Source of the DNA: Paenibacillus sp. FSL R7-0337
Lineage (GTDB): Bacteria; Bacillota; Bacilli; Paenibacillales; Paenibacillaceae
NCBI RefSeq assembly: GCF_037969875.1
Contig: NZ_CP150218.1
Coordinates: 372,001 to 436,000, forward strand
Length of the DNA stretch: 64,000 nucleotides
Direction of reading: 5' to 3'
Part shown: positions 1 to 8,184 of the stretch, in pieces
Layout of the letters: every line of letters starts with the position of its first letter
Numbering within the stretch: position 1 is the stretch's first letter
Program-made: the position numbers and the translations under genes
Notes under the pieces: generated by a model
Databases searched by the model: none
Seen by the model: the letters and a program-made list of their open reading frames with translations, nothing else
What the model was told of the DNA's origin: nothing

Positions 1-1
1 C

Positions 2-1006
2 GAAGAGGAATTCTTCAAGAAGCCGGTAGGCACCGGGCCGTTCGTGATCGAGACATGGGACCCGGCAGGTGATGTTACCTTCACCAAGAATACTAACTAC
101 TGGAAGGAAGGCCAGCCTTATATCGACAAGCTTGTCTATAAGCTGATCCAGGACGACAGCCAGGCGATCAACCAGCTTAAAGCTGGAGCGGTGAATGCAG
201 TTGAAGCCCTGTCATTACAGAATGCGGGTGAAATCAAGGACGGTGCAGACACTACAGTTGTGACGAACGGCAGCTGGGTGACAGAACAGCTATTCTTCAA
301 CACACTGGATAAGCACTTCTCCGATGTACATGTCCGCCGGGCACTAGCCCTGGCGCTTGACCGTGACGGACTCACCAAGGCCCTGACCTTCGGCTATGCG
401 CAGACGGCGACTTCCCTGTTGCCGACAACGATTCCTTACAATGCCAATGATAAGATCAAGGCGCTGAGCTTCGATCCGGCGGCTGCCAAGGCAGAGCTGG
501 CCAAATCGGCCTTCCCAGACGGCTTCTCCACCAAGCTGCTGGTTGCTTCCGGCAACAGTACCCGGGCCCAGGAAGCCCAGATTATCCAGGCTGCCGGCCA
601 GGCGATCGGGATCAAGATTGAGATTGAATCAGTGGAGCTGGCTACCTTCCGCGAACGCTTCTTCGCTTATGATTTCGCGGCGATGCTGAACAGCGGTCAG
701 GCGGATTCCCCGGAAGCGAACTCGATTCTGGCGTTCCAGACCGACCCGGAAGGCTTCAGCAAATCGTACTGGACGCATTACACGAATGAGAAGGTAACCA
801 AGCTGCTATATGAAGGCCAGAAGACAGCTGACGGTGAAGGGCGGGCTACCATCTACACGGAGCTTTTACAGACGCTGGCAGATGAAGTTCCTTACATTCC
901 GCTGTACTATCCGGATATCCTGATCGGCGCCCGTTCTTCTGTTGACGGACTTGTGGTTCTGCCTAACGGCAGCGTCCGTCTGGAAGATGTCCGGCTAACT
1001 AAATGA
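2..1006 (+). CDS. ABC transporter substrate-binding protein, family 5 (5' partial)
   Basis: This is the C-terminal part (about 334 residues) of an extracellular family-5 solute-binding protein of the peptide/nickel (DppA/OppA) type. The reading frame is open from base 2, so the signal peptide and N-terminal lobe lie outside the window; an internal GTG at 44 is not the real start. The KPVGTGPF stretch at the left edge and the later VRRALALALDRDGL segment are characteristic of the family. The stop overlaps the start of the permease gene by 4 bases (ATGA), so the gene is translationally coupled to the rest of the importer. In the cell the protein would be a lipid-anchored receptor that hands ligand to the two permeases. 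The ligand cannot be told from the sequence; the downstream catabolic genes suggest an amide- or amino-group-containing compound. Confidence 0.93.
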   Translation, partial: EEEFFKKPVGTGPFVIETWDPAGDVTFTKNTNYWKEGQPYIDKLVYKLIQDDSQAINQLKAGAVNAVEALSLQNAGEIKDGADTTVVTNGSWVTEQLFFNTLDKHFSDVHVRRALALALDRDGLTKALTFGYAQTATSLLPTTIPYNANDKIKALSFDPAAAKAELAKSAFPDGFSTKLLVASGNSTRAQEAQIIQAAGQAIGIKIEIESVELATFRERFFAYDFAAMLNSGQADSPEANSILAFQTDPEGFSKSYWTHYTNEKVTKLLYEGQKTADGEGRATIYTELLQTLADEVPYIPLYYPDILIGARSSVDGLVVLPNGSVRLEDVRLTK

Positions 1007-1992
1007 TGAAATCCAAGCTGACCCTGAGCGGAGCAGCTGGAAACAACGGTTCTTACAAGTGGCTGGCCCTAGCCCTTGTAAGAGCCTTACTTGTTATCCT
1101 CTGCGTGATGACGGCGGTCTTTTTCCTGATCCGAATGGTACCCGGCGATCCCGCCAAAATGATTCTCGGTGAATACAGCACACCTGAAGCGCTTAAGAAT
1201 ATGCACCACACACTGGGACTTGATCTCTCCTTATGGGAGCAGTTCACCCGGTTCGTGAAGCTGCTGTTCACTCAGGGAGATACCGGAAACTCTATTATTG
1301 CCGGCACTTCGTCCAGAGAGCTGATTGCAGAGCGTGCTCCGGTCACACTACTGCTGATTGTAATCGCCTCGGGCCTTGCGATAATTACAGCACTACTGCT
1401 GGCAACGGTTGCTGCCACCCACAAGGACAAGCTGCTAGACCATCTGATCCGCATTATTCCAGCGGTCACCCTCGGGATGCCGGTCTTCTGGGTGGGGATT
1501 CTGTTCATTCTGTTCTTCAGCGTGCGGCTGGGCTGGTTCCCCGTAGGGGGAATCGGCGAGGGCTGGTCGGGTACGCTCCATAGTCTGGTACTTCCGGCAA
1601 TCACGATTGCTTTTTCGCAGATTCCTACGCTGGTCCGCTCGCTGCGTGCGCAAATGCTGGAGGTGCTGGAATCCGAATTCGTTGTCACTCTCCGGGCAGC
1701 AGGAATCCCGTCCAGAGTCATCCTGTTCAAGCATGTGCTGCGCAATTCGGCGCTGCCGACGCTGATGCTGCTTGGAGTGAATGTGTCCTACCTGATCGGA
1801 GGAACGCTCGTTGTGGAGCAGGTCTTCGGCATCAAGGGCATAGGCAGCCTGCTGTTCACCTCTATCTCGAACAGGGATTTCCCGGTGATTCAGGGGATTG
1901 CGCTCTATTGTGCGCTGGCTGTTGTAATCATCAGTCTGCTGATTGAAATTATCTCCGGGTGGCTTGATCCCAGAACGAAGGGGAAATCATGA
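1003..1992 (+). CDS. ABC transporter permease, DppB/OppB type
   Basis: A 329-residue inner-membrane permease with a first membrane helix at about residues 20-43 followed by the RMVPGDP motif typical of DppB/OppB proteins. The EAA-type cytoplasmic loop that docks to the ATPase is seen around TLRAAGIPSRVILFKHVLRN. Length and helix pattern (about six segments) match the family. It overlaps the upstream receptor gene and the downstream permease gene by 4 bases each, so all are in one operon. It should form a heterodimeric pore with the next gene product. Confidence 0.95.
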   Translation: MMKSKLTLSGAAGNNGSYKWLALALVRALLVILCVMTAVFFLIRMVPGDPAKMILGEYSTPEALKNMHHTLGLDLSLWEQFTRFVKLLFTQGDTGNSIIAGTSSRELIAERAPVTLLLIVIASGLAIITALLLATVAATHKDKLLDHLIRIIPAVTLGMPVFWVGILFILFFSVRLGWFPVGGIGEGWSGTLHSLVLPAITIAFSQIPTLVRSLRAQMLEVLESEFVVTLRAAGIPSRVILFKHVLRNSALPTLMLLGVNVSYLIGGTLVVEQVFGIKGIGSLLFTSISNRDFPVIQGIALYCALAVVIISLLIEIISGWLDPRTKGKS

Positions 1993-2858
1993 ATACTACA
2001 CAGATAGACACAACCTTACCGGACCTCGGGAAGCCCGCAAGCGGACTCCGAAGACTACTTAACACCCCGTCACTGCTGATCGGGATCATTATGTTCGCAA
2101 TACTTATACTGCTCGCCATATTCATCCCGTACTTAAGTCCCTATAACCCGACAGAGCAGAATCTGAGCGCCTTCCTGCAGCCGCCTTCCGCAGCCCACTG
2201 GCTCGGTACCGACCAGCTTGGCCGTGATTTGTTCACCAGACTGATCTATGCCGCCCGGACGGATCTGACGATCATGGGGCTGGCTGAGATTATTCCGTTC
2301 TGCACGGGCGTCATGCTGGGCATGATCTCGGGGTACTATGGCAAATGGACCGATAGAATTATATCGCTGATCACGGACACTTTTATTGCCTTTCCGTTCT
2401 ATCTGATCGTTATCATCGTGGCCTTCGCCAGCGGGGCAGGGGAGCGCGGAATCTATATTACCTTCATTCTGGTAGGCTGGATTGTATTCGCCCGTGTGGT
2501 CAGAGGACTGAGTGCTTCCTTCCGGAAGCAGGAATGGATCGCCTCGGCGCAGACACTTGGTCTGCCTGGATACCGTATCCTTCTGCGCCATCTTCTGCCG
2601 AATGTATTGCCGCAAGCCGTTGTCGTGCTGATGACGGATATGATCGGACTCTTGGTAGCCATTGTTACGCTGGGTTATCTGGGCATCGGAATTGCCCCGC
2701 CTACGCCGGATTGGGGAACGATGATCGCAGACGGACAACCCTTCATTACCACAGCCTGGTGGCTGTCGGCGGTTCCCGGCTTCGCAGTCGTGTACACGGG
2801 AATTGCGTTGTCTCTTCTGGGAGACGGACTGGCCGATATCTGGAGGAGAAAAGGATGA
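1989..2858 (+). CDS. ABC transporter permease, DppC/OppC type
   Basis: A 289-residue permease with the N-terminal helix at about residues 28-50, then the HWLGTDQLGRDLFTRL motif that is diagnostic of DppC/OppC. The EAA loop (ASAQTLGLPGYRILLRHLLPN) and a C-terminal segment ending in PPTPDWGTMI are also family hallmarks. It starts inside the previous gene (ATGA overlap) and its own stop overlaps the start of the first ATPase gene. It is the second pore subunit of the importer. Confidence 0.95.
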   Translation: MNTTQIDTTLPDLGKPASGLRRLLNTPSLLIGIIMFAILILLAIFIPYLSPYNPTEQNLSAFLQPPSAAHWLGTDQLGRDLFTRLIYAARTDLTIMGLAEIIPFCTGVMLGMISGYYGKWTDRIISLITDTFIAFPFYLIVIIVAFASGAGERGIYITFILVGWIVFARVVRGLSASFRKQEWIASAQTLGLPGYRILLRHLLPNVLPQAVVVLMTDMIGLLVAIVTLGYLGIGIAPPTPDWGTMIADGQPFITTAWWLSAVPGFAVVYTGIALSLLGDGLADIWRRKG

Positions 2859-3619
2859 CAACACAATCTGTACTTGAACTCGAAGAACTGACACTCACGG
2901 CCCCGTCCACAGAAATTCTGGTCAACAGTGTCAGCTTCTCCCTTGAACACGGCGAAAGCCTGGGACTAGTGGGCGAATCCGGCTCAGGAAAATCGCTGAC
3001 GTTGCGGGCCATTCTCGGCCTGCTTCCACGTGGTGTGGAGCAGACCGGGGGAGCGGTCCGCAGCAAGGTAAGCAGTGCAATGGTGTTCCAGGACCCCAGA
3101 GGAGCGCTGGACCCGCTCTGCCCGGTAGTGAAGCAACTGACCGAGGTTGTATATTACAGACAGAGAACCAGCCATAAGGCTGCGCGGCGCATCGCCCTGG
3201 AACTGCTTGAGCGGCTCGGTCTCCCAGATTCGCTGAAGACAAAAGACCGCTATCCGGGGCAGCTCTCCGGCGGCCAGTGCCAGCGTATCGTCATTGCTCT
3301 GGCGCTGGCCTGCAAGCCGGGCATTCTACTCTGTGATGAGCCGACCACCGCGCTGGATGTGACGGTTCAGCGCCAGATTATAGATACGATTACGAGTCTA
3401 CAGCAAGAGCTGGGCTTCGCTATGGTCTTTGTGACCCACAACCTGGCAATCGCAGCCAATCTCTGCTCCAGACTGGTTGTGATGAAGCAGGGCCGGATCA
3501 TTGAGCAAGGCGAGACGCATAGCCTGCTGCGGCATCCGGCTGAGGCGTACACACAGATGTTAATGGATTCGGTGCTCCCTCTGCCGGAGCTGGAAGGAGG
3601 CGGGGCCCTATGGAAGTAG
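2855..3619 (+). CDS. ABC transporter ATP-binding protein, DppD/OppD type
   Basis: A 254-residue ATPase. The start chosen is the ATG at 2855, which overlaps the upstream stop (ATGA) and follows a GGAGGAGAAAAGG ribosome-binding site; a longer reading frame upstream in the same phase is only a shadow of the permease gene. The Walker A motif GESGSGKS is at about residues 40-47, the signature is LSGGQCQRI (C where R or Q is usual), and Walker B is ILLCDEPT. The protein is shorter than typical DppD proteins (about 320-335 residues) and lacks their C-terminal oligopeptide/iron-sulfur extension. It powers import together with the next gene product. Confidence 0.93.
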   Translation: MTTQSVLELEELTLTAPSTEILVNSVSFSLEHGESLGLVGESGSGKSLTLRAILGLLPRGVEQTGGAVRSKVSSAMVFQDPRGALDPLCPVVKQLTEVVYYRQRTSHKAARRIALELLERLGLPDSLKTKDRYPGQLSGGQCQRIVIALALACKPGILLCDEPTTALDVTVQRQIIDTITSLQQELGFAMVFVTHNLAIAANLCSRLVVMKQGRIIEQGETHSLLRHPAEAYTQMLMDSVLPLPELEGGGALWK

Positions 3620-4362
3620 CATTACAGGTACAGGATGTAACCGTCCGTTATGGCGGGTTCACCGCCCTCGATCAGATCCGGCTGGAGCTTGCGCGGCATA
3701 CCACCCTGGGGCTTGTCGGTGAGTCCGGCTCCGGGAAGTCTACGCTGGCCCGGGTCATTGCCGGACTGATCACCCCGGATGAAGGACAGCTTCTGCTGGG
3801 TGCGGAGCTGTTAGGCAAGAAGCGGAGCAAGCCGCAGCATAAGCAGATTCAGATGATCTTCCAGAACCCGGATTCTTCGCTGAATCCCCGGCATACCGTC
3901 CGGGAGATTCTGGCTGAAGCCTTGCTGTTCCACCGGATTGTAGAGCGTTCGCAGGTTGAGCGCAGAAGTAAGGAGCTGCTTAGCCGGGTGCAGCTCGATT
4001 CCAAGTCACTGGACAGATATCCACATGAATTCTCAGGTGGACAACGCCAGCGGATCGCTATTGCCCGCGCGCTTAGCGTGGAGCCTAGCCTGCTGATCGC
4101 CGATGAGCCTACAAGCGCACTGGATGTCTCGGTGCAGCGCAGCGTGCTTGAGCTATTCCATACGCTGCAAGCCGAGCTTAATCTTACGATGCTGTTCATC
4201 TCCCATGATCTGGGAGTCATTCATGCCGTCAGCGATACCGTCGCTGTCATGCGTCAGGGGCAGCTGGTCGAAGTGAACGCCAAGGATGAATTCTTCGTCC
4301 GGCCCCAGCATGAATACAGCCGTGAGCTATTGTCTGCGGTACCCAAGATGCCGCAATATTGA
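3610..4362 (+). CDS. ABC transporter ATP-binding protein, DppF/OppF type
   Basis: A 250-residue ATPase overlapping the previous gene by 10 bases, with a GGAAGGAGG ribosome-binding site inside that gene. Walker A (GESGSGKS) lies at about residues 37-44, followed by the FSGGQRQRIAIARALS signature, LLIADEPTSALD Walker B and the SHDLG switch histidine. Like its partner it lacks the usual C-terminal extension of about 70 residues, so the two ATPases form a compact pair. It completes the five-gene family-5 importer. Confidence 0.93.
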   Translation: MEVALQVQDVTVRYGGFTALDQIRLELARHTTLGLVGESGSGKSTLARVIAGLITPDEGQLLLGAELLGKKRSKPQHKQIQMIFQNPDSSLNPRHTVREILAEALLFHRIVERSQVERRSKELLSRVQLDSKSLDRYPHEFSGGQRQRIAIARALSVEPSLLIADEPTSALDVSVQRSVLELFHTLQAELNLTMLFISHDLGVIHAVSDTVAVMRQGQLVEVNAKDEFFVRPQHEYSRELLSAVPKMPQY

Positions 4363-4387
4363 ACATTCAACACATCAGGAGGATTAT

Positions 4388-5452
4388 ATGAACCGTCAAA
4401 CAACAGGATTCGTACCATTGACGCTATCTGAACTGGACACATTAACACAGCAGCTGTCCCGGCTATTAGGGACACAGCATCCTCCGGTAATCATTCCGGG
4501 GGAGGCGATTCTAGGCATTGAGGCGGTAGCAGCAGGAATTGCAGCACCGGGACGTACGATTCTGAACGTAGTAACCGGACCTTACGGCAGCTTGTTCGGA
4601 GAGTGGCTTACGCGCGGCGGAGCTACAGTGGCGGAAGTGAAGGTTCCCTTTGACCAGGTGGTTACGGTAGAGGAGGTTGCCGCAGCGATTGAGCTGCACC
4701 AGCCGGTTGCGATTTCTTTGGTGCAGGCAGAGGTGGTTACAGGCGGCTCGAACCCTGCGGAAGAGATCTTCAAGCTGGCTCGCAGTCATGACCTGATTAC
4801 GATAACGGATTCCGTGTCTGCTGTCGGAGGAGAAGCGCTGTCTGTGGATGAGTGGGCAGTGGATTTCGCTGTAATGGGTGCGCAAAAAGCGCTCGCCGGT
4901 CCTAACGGAATCAGCGCGGTCAGTATTTCTCCACGCGGCTGGGCCTTCCTGGAGTCGAACGAACGGGCTCCGCGCAATTCCATTCTGTCCTTGCTGGATC
5001 TGCAGCCGTCCCCGGATGGAGCAGCCCCCCTCCGCGTCCCGCCGAATATCCCGGCTTTGGAAGCCAGAGCCCTGATCGAAGCCCTGGAGGCTGTTGCCGA
5101 AGAGGGGCTGTCACAAGTGATCCAACGGCATGAACGCGCAGCGGCCTCTGCTGTCGCCGGGATCGCGGAGCTTGGGCTTACCCCTTGGCAGAAGGACAGC
5201 AGTCATTATTCCACGCTGACTACGACTGTCCGGATTCACGAGCAACCGCTTCTGCTGATCAAGCAGCCTATCGGTATCGTAGCTCCAGGGGACGGGGAGT
5301 TATTCGGTCAACTGCTGCGGATGAACCATTTCGGAAGTAATGCCAGCCGCGAGAGTGTGGAAGCAGCGGTACAGACGCTGGCCAGACTGCTGAAGCTGGA
5401 TGCTGAACCGGCAGTTCAAGCCGTCCGCCAAGTCTGGGGGGAATCGGAATGA
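4388..5452 (+). CDS. PLP-dependent class V aminotransferase
   Basis: A 354-residue fold-type I enzyme of the serine-pyruvate / alanine-glyoxylate aminotransferase group. The start at 4388 follows AGGAGGATTAT and lies 25 bases after the ATPase stop. The PLP lysine is predicted at K167 in GAQKALAGPNG, and D141 in TDSVSAVGG would contact the pyridine nitrogen. Such enzymes transfer an amino group to glyoxylate or pyruvate, or cleave related substrates. Its place between an importer and an amidohydrolase (4-base overlap with the latter) suggests that it degrades the imported compound. The exact substrate is unknown. Confidence 0.85.
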   Translation: MNRQTTGFVPLTLSELDTLTQQLSRLLGTQHPPVIIPGEAILGIEAVAAGIAAPGRTILNVVTGPYGSLFGEWLTRGGATVAEVKVPFDQVVTVEEVAAAIELHQPVAISLVQAEVVTGGSNPAEEIFKLARSHDLITITDSVSAVGGEALSVDEWAVDFAVMGAQKALAGPNGISAVSISPRGWAFLESNERAPRNSILSLLDLQPSPDGAAPLRVPPNIPALEARALIEALEAVAEEGLSQVIQRHERAAASAVAGIAELGLTPWQKDSSHYSTLTTTVRIHEQPLLLIKQPIGIVAPGDGELFGQLLRMNHFGSNASRESVEAAVQTLARLLKLDAEPAVQAVRQVWGESE

Positions 5453-6603
5453 TCCTCAAGCAGCCGCAATTTCAGGCATACAATGGAATCCATATTGCAG
5501 GTATAGAGGGGAAACGCTTCGATATCGAGATTACGAACGGGCGGTTCACCGCCGTGGCAGAAGCGGGTCCACAGCCGGAACAGGCAGACGGCTCCCGGCA
5601 GCAGCAGCTATGGATCAGTCCGGGCATTCTGGATCTGCACACCCATCTGGCCTGGACTGACTTCGACCATGAGGATCAGCTCCGCCGGGACCCCCGCGAG
5701 ATTGAGGTGATGCAGGCGGAGGCCTTCGCCGCTACCTTGCGGACGGGGGTAACTACAGCCCGTGACGCCGGCGGTATTCTGCCTGCTACAATCGGGCATC
5801 TCGTGAAGTATTACCAGCAGCCGCTGCGGGTGGAGACCAGCAGTGAAATGCTGGGAGCTGCCGATGCCAAGGGGATCAAGCATCTGGAGAACCGCCTGAC
5901 GGAGATCTACGCGACCGGGGCAGGCTGGGTCAAAATCATGTCAACCGGAGGTCTTGGAGCACCGACCGAGAAGGTTACAGAGCCGAACTTCTCCGGGGAG
6001 GAATTTGCCTTCATCGTCCGTCATGCCCATGCAAACGGCAAGAAGGTATTGGTGCATACCTGGGGCGGGGTGACGATTGACTGGTCGATCCAGGCAGGTG
6101 TGGAATCTATTGAGCACGGGATGTTCATGACCTGGGATCAGGCCGGAAGACTGGCCGAATCCGGCGTGGCTTACGTGCCGACCACTTCCATCTACCGGAT
6201 CGCTGCCGATCCGAAGGGAGTGCTGGCGCTGCCGCCGGTCATCTGTGATCGCGCAGCCCGGGCGGCCGATGCGCACGCCATCGCGCTCGGATATGCCAGA
6301 GATGCAGGGGTGCGGCTGGGCTTCGGCACCGATTACGCCACGCCTGCGTTGCATGGCTACAACCTGCAGGAATTCGACACCCTGCTGGACTATGGCCTGA
6401 GCCGCGCGGAAGCGTGGCGGTCGGCTACAGAAGACGCGGCTGGTATTCTCGGAAGCGGCCATGAGCTGGGCCGGATTGCGGAAGGCTATATTGCCGATGC
6501 GGTCATCTACGCCGCCGATCCGTATCAGGCAAAGAATGCAGATCAACTGCGCACAAGCATTGTTACGGTCATTACCGGCGCGCTGGAAGAGGATTTGCTG
6601 TAA
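5449..6603 (+). CDS. Metal-dependent amidohydrolase
   Basis: A 384-residue member of the amidohydrolase superfamily (imidazolonepropionase / prolidase-like branch). The first metal-binding pair is H64 and H66 in DLHTHLAW. A probable carboxylated lysine lies in GWVKIMSTGG, further metal histidines in VLVHTWGG and SIEHGM, and the catalytic aspartate in GTDYATPALHG. The gene starts within the aminotransferase gene (ATGA overlap) and ends the operon at a strong terminator. It would hydrolyse a C-N bond in the cytoplasm, either releasing the amine used by the aminotransferase or opening a ring. The specific substrate is not recognisable. Confidence 0.85.
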   Translation: MILKQPQFQAYNGIHIAGIEGKRFDIEITNGRFTAVAEAGPQPEQADGSRQQQLWISPGILDLHTHLAWTDFDHEDQLRRDPREIEVMQAEAFAATLRTGVTTARDAGGILPATIGHLVKYYQQPLRVETSSEMLGAADAKGIKHLENRLTEIYATGAGWVKIMSTGGLGAPTEKVTEPNFSGEEFAFIVRHAHANGKKVLVHTWGGVTIDWSIQAGVESIEHGMFMTWDQAGRLAESGVAYVPTTSIYRIAADPKGVLALPPVICDRAARAADAHAIALGYARDAGVRLGFGTDYATPALHGYNLQEFDTLLDYGLSRAEAWRSATEDAAGILGSGHELGRIAEGYIADAVIYAADPYQAKNADQLRTSIVTVITGALEEDLL

Positions 6604-6613
6604 CAAATGTGTG

Positions 6614-6650
6614 AAGAGGCTGTCCTTTCTGATGAAGGACAGCCTCTTTG
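6614..6650 (+). terminator. Rho-independent terminator of the peptide-type ABC operon
   Basis: A perfect 14-bp stem (AAGAGGCTGTCCTT paired with AAGGACAGCCTCTT) with a 7-base loop lies 10 bases after the amidohydrolase stop. The T run is short (TTT), but stem length and position support termination. Confidence 0.85.
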
Positions 6651-6688
6651 CGGTCTGATGGCCCGAAGCCTACGTAGACGGATGTGCC

Positions 6689-6816
6689 AATGTAATCGAA
6701 AAACTGATCACATTGGGGCGATACGTAGGCATGTGACCAAATGTAATCGAAAAACCGATCACATTAGAGCGCTGCGTAGTCGTGTGGCCGAATGTAATCG
6801 AAAAACCGATCATATT
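6689..6816 (+). repeat. 51-bp-period hairpin repeat array A (three copies)
   Basis: Three 26-bp units start at 6689, 6740 and 6791, exactly 51 bases apart. Each has a left arm AATGTAATCG, a loop AAAAAC and a right arm close to CGATCACATT, forming a nearly perfect 10-bp inverted repeat. In RNA read from the minus strand the one imperfect pair is a G-U wobble. The 25-base linkers are about two-thirds alike and share TACGTAG. The array begins 39 bases after the terminator at 6614-6650, in the 277-bp gap between two convergent genes. Related copies are at 41018-41094 and 63142-63218. Confidence 0.9.
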
Positions 6817-6879
6817 CCGCCCCGCAGAGCAGCCCCCCGCTTTGCACTCGCCAACGTATTCAATTCAAATTGTAACCAT

Positions 6880-7812
6880 TTATAGCTCCGTATATTGCTT
6901 AACCACTTGATCCAGGTAGGATTCAAGCGCAGGCGTCTTTTGATTACCAAAAGTATTCAGAAGCGTTACCAGCTTGACCAGAATGTTCAGCACTTTGTTA
7001 TCTCCTGTACCCTCCATCAAGGCGTGGTCGTAGGCTCGGCGCAGCTCAGGGTCGATTTCATTAGTATCGTAATCGTAGGCAGGTGTATTGTCCGAGCCGA
7101 GCAGCACTAGGGGAACCGTATAGGACATTTCATTGCGGATCGCCGCCGTCCGGTTCGACTTCGGGTAATCCTGAACGTAATCACTCATGATGGCCGCTCT
7201 GCCGATCAGCTCATCCCAGGTAATCACAATGCCGGCGTCGAAGGTGGACGGCTTGTTGCTCTCAGTGGCCATGATATCAATATAAGCGGCAATGTCCTTG
7301 CTAATATAGGGCTTGAATACCTTGAAGCCTTCATAATGCATGACCGGATAATACATGCCTTCGCTGCTCTCCAGCTTGTAGCCTTTATCCCAGATTTCTT
7401 CCATCAGCTTGCGGACCGCAGGTGCTTTTACCCGCTTCAGGATCTCCGTATAGGTCATGTCGTTGTTAATTTCGGCATCCATTAGCGCCTTTTGCACAGA
7501 ATCTGTGTATAGCTTCTCAGAGAACCGCTCAAGGCCCGCCTTTTGGGCATTCTCCAATTGAAGGGTCATTACCGTGCCGTACCAGGAGCCAACTTTGGAG
7601 ATATGGTTCATCAGATATTTGCGTGCCTGCGCCAGGCTTGCGGGATTGCTGACGTATTTACGGAACTGGTTGTAGACCGCCTGGGTATCCGATGCGGATG
7701 CAGCTGCTGCCGGCTGTGCACCTGTAAATACTGTGCCGCCTGCCAGAGTCAGAGCTGTACCGAGCAGCACCGCTCTTGCTGTTTTTGTTAAGGATTCTGG
7801 TAATGTTCTCAT
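6880..7812 (-). CDS. Secreted protein of unknown function
   Basis: A 310-residue protein not assigned to a family. The start at 7812 is preceded by GGGAGGT with 6-7 bases spacing, and the open frame further upstream has no such site. Residues 1 to about 38 form a typical signal peptide (arginine and lysine, a hydrophobic alanine/leucine/glycine core, then AQPAAAASA). The mature part is rich in helix-forming residues, with many lysines, tyrosines and short amphipathic stretches, and shows no cysteines or catalytic motif that I recognise. It is a single-gene unit convergent with the ABC operon. A surface-located or secreted helical protein is the most that can be said. Confidence 0.75.
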   Translation of the reverse strand: MRTLPESLTKTARAVLLGTALTLAGGTVFTGAQPAAAASASDTQAVYNQFRKYVSNPASLAQARKYLMNHISKVGSWYGTVMTLQLENAQKAGLERFSEKLYTDSVQKALMDAEINNDMTYTEILKRVKAPAVRKLMEEIWDKGYKLESSEGMYYPVMHYEGFKVFKPYISKDIAAYIDIMATESNKPSTFDAGIVITWDELIGRAAIMSDYVQDYPKSNRTAAIRNEMSYTVPLVLLGSDNTPAYDYDTNEIDPELRRAYDHALMEGTGDNKVLNILVKLVTLLNTFGNQKTPALESYLDQVVKQYTEL

Positions 7813-7974
7813 TATGTACCTCCCACGGGATAAGATAAGATGCTTGCTAAGATACACTAAAGAAATTAATGAAAAGCAAAAAGAAACGGAGGGGAAATTT
7901 GGAACTGTAGGAGCGATAGCGACCGCCTTTGTCAACGGATTTCAACCGCGAAGAGCGGGTAAATTGAAGAAATC

Positions 7975-8036
7975 TGTTGACGGGCAGCGGCCGGAAGTCC
8001 AAATGTTCTCCGCAGTGACGACCAAGCTTCGAGTTC
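7975..8036. repeat. Dispersed repeat element, copy 1
   Basis: About 60 bases beginning CTGTTGAC and containing CAGCGGCCGGAAGTCC, then AAATGTTC, then GACGACCAAGCTTC recur almost unchanged at 25541-25600. Over the 51-bp core only about three positions differ. Both copies lie in intergenic DNA 120-150 bases upstream of a plus-strand gene. No coding or transposase sequence is attached. Confidence 0.75.
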
Positions 8037-8119
8037 AAACCTAAAGTGTATCTTATCTATCTTATCTATTTGGACAGATCCGGAATGGATGAATCGCACG
8101 GCCCCTTCTGAAATAACGC

Positions 8120-8150
8120 TTGACTTGGAACGCATTTCATAACCTATAGT
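8120..8150 (+). promoter_or_regulatory. Possible sigma-A promoter for the HAD phosphatase gene
   Basis: TTGACT at 8120-8125 and TATAGT at 8145-8150 are separated by 19 bases, which is longer than the ideal 17. They lie 35 bases upstream of the phosphatase start. Support is moderate because of the spacing. Confidence 0.4.
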
Positions 8151-8184
8151 TCAGTGGAAGACTAGACAAAGGGGAGAAGAGGAT

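Larger units (their letters stand above)
7813..8184. other. Divergent intergenic region with large inverted repeat
   Basis: This 372-bp gap separates two divergent genes. It holds an imperfect inverted repeat: GTCAACGGATTTC at 7931-7943 is matched by GAAATCTGTTGAC at 7969-7981, with an inner CCGC/GCGG pair at 7946-7958. Outer ATTTGGA and TCCAAAT arms lie near 7898 and 7998. Its right side merges with a dispersed repeat described separately. The rest contains candidate promoters and nothing else I can identify. Confidence 0.6.

Noticed and set aside
6689..6816. CRISPR-like array (26-bp repeats with 25-bp spacers)
   Set aside because: There are only two or three units per locus, the linkers are alike and not unique, the same array type occurs at three places, and no cas genes are in the window.
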